From Nitrospinota bacterium (lineage in GTDB: Bacteria; Nitrospinota_A; UBA7883; JACRLM01): a stretch of DNA of 5,105 nt. Positions within the stretch are counted from its first letter, which is position 1, and each line of letters starts with the position of its first letter. The stretch covers positions 1 through 5,105 of the forward strand of contig JADGAO010000224.1 of assembly GCA_015231995.1 (NCBI GenBank), given 5' to 3'. Shown piece after piece: positions 4,749 to 5,105 of this stretch. Below the pieces are notes generated by a model. It made no database searches. It was not told the DNA's origin and worked only from the letters and a program-made list of their open reading frames with translations. Position numbers and translations under genes: made by a program.

Positions 4749-5105
4749 GCCTGTCGTTGAGCCACCGCTCAATCTCAAGCTCCAGCGACCAGCCTATACC
4801 CATCTTCGCCTCCACATATTTCCGCACAGCAGGATTTTTCAACCGCTCCCTTTTATGGCTGGCGTTCCAGCGGGCTGACAATCGCTCCTGCGCCGAATGG
4901 ACTGAAGTACGCGCCCCTACGCCTTTGAGGATCATTGTGCCTCACTTCCCGCGATATCGAGGATTTGTCCCGTCCGATACGGAGCCTATCTCACCAAGCG
5001 ACAGCCCCTCCACCAGCTGTACCGCAATACAGTCACGTTCTCCAGGGGTTAAATAGTCCTCCCTGAAAAACCCTCCGTTCACGCCGTTGCGTTTGATGGC
5101 GCAGA
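4645..5105 (-). pseudogene. Degenerate IS30-family transposase lacking its catalytic core
   Basis: Read on the minus strand from the right edge, one frame gives Y-L-T-P-G-E-R-D and L-V-E-G-L-S-L-G-E-I (to about 4990). The homology then shifts frame to R-L-R-I-G-R-D-K-S-S-I-S-R-E-V-R-H-N, the IS30 helix-turn-helix. Near 4905 it shifts back to H-S-A-Q-E-R-L-S-A-R-W and Y-V-E-A-K-M-G-I-G-W-S-L-E. At about 4771-4785 the text jumps straight to R-W-L-N-D-R-P-R-K-C-L-G-Y-K-T-P-M-E-V, which is the extreme C-terminus of the family. The whole DDE catalytic domain, normally between these blocks, is missing without loss of frame. Native similarity ends near 4690, and the last dozen residues to the TAA at 4645 come from antisense of the adjoining fragment. 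The gene is certainly inactive. Its 5' end lies beyond the window. Confidence 0.85.
4684..4697. repeat. 14-bp palindrome at the junction of two transposase remnants
   Basis: GCGTTG (4684-4689) and CAACGC (4692-4697) are perfect reverse complements around TG. The palindrome sits where similarity to the plus-strand transposase fragment stops and that to the minus-strand IS30 C-terminus begins. It may mark the insertion or recombination point. It could equally be part of an IS30-type terminal repeat. Confidence 0.4.

Noticed and set aside
4757..5056. 99-residue plus-strand reading frame at the right end
   Set aside because: It is antisense to recognisable IS30 transposase segments and has no start signal or known domain.

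Overview
The window looks like a chromosomal segment of a Gram-negative, respiratory, probably anaerobic bacterium. The reasons are a secreted tetraheme c-type cytochrome, a Tat-exported ferredoxin-like subunit, a quinone-linked NrfD membrane protein and molybdenum-cofactor genes. The combination is common in sulfate/metal-reducing deltaproteobacterial lineages and in Nitrospirota- or Nitrospinota-type genomes, but the sequence alone does not settle the phylum. The genetic code appears standard.

Layout. (1) 1-303 is a non-coding leader with a good sigma-54 type -24/-12 promoter candidate (217-232), two direct repeats 20 bp apart and two small inverted repeats. (2) 304-3152, plus strand, is a tight three-gene operon: tetraheme cytochrome c, 16-cysteine Tat-exported iron-sulfur protein, and ten-helix NrfD-family membrane subunit (TTG start). 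Together they form a membrane-bound quinone:cytochrome redox module of the NrfBCD/DsrJOP kind, with no catalytic subunit in the window. (3) 3210-4423, minus strand and convergent, is a compact operon mobB - tatA-like - mogA. The small tatA gene between the two cofactor genes is easy to miss because it has an in-frame TGA at a position that is normally glycine. Its full reading frame abuts mobB (TAA directly followed by ATG) and overlaps mogA (TGATG). (4) 4608-5105 is mobile-element debris: the ribosome-binding site and N-terminus of one transposase on the plus strand run head-on into the C-terminus of a degenerate IS30-family transposase on the minus strand. That transposase has lost its catalytic core and has two compensating frameshifts.

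How it fits together (inference). The iron-sulfur subunit carries a twin-arginine signal and so needs the Tat system. The neighbouring operon joins two steps of molybdenum-cofactor maturation with a Tat pore subunit, which suits a genome exporting molybdoenzymes. The two operons may therefore serve one respiratory theme, although no molybdoenzyme is encoded here. The most notable single observation is the tatA reading frame with its UGA codon, which is either a recent nonsense mutation, a sequencing error or, less likely, a recoded codon.
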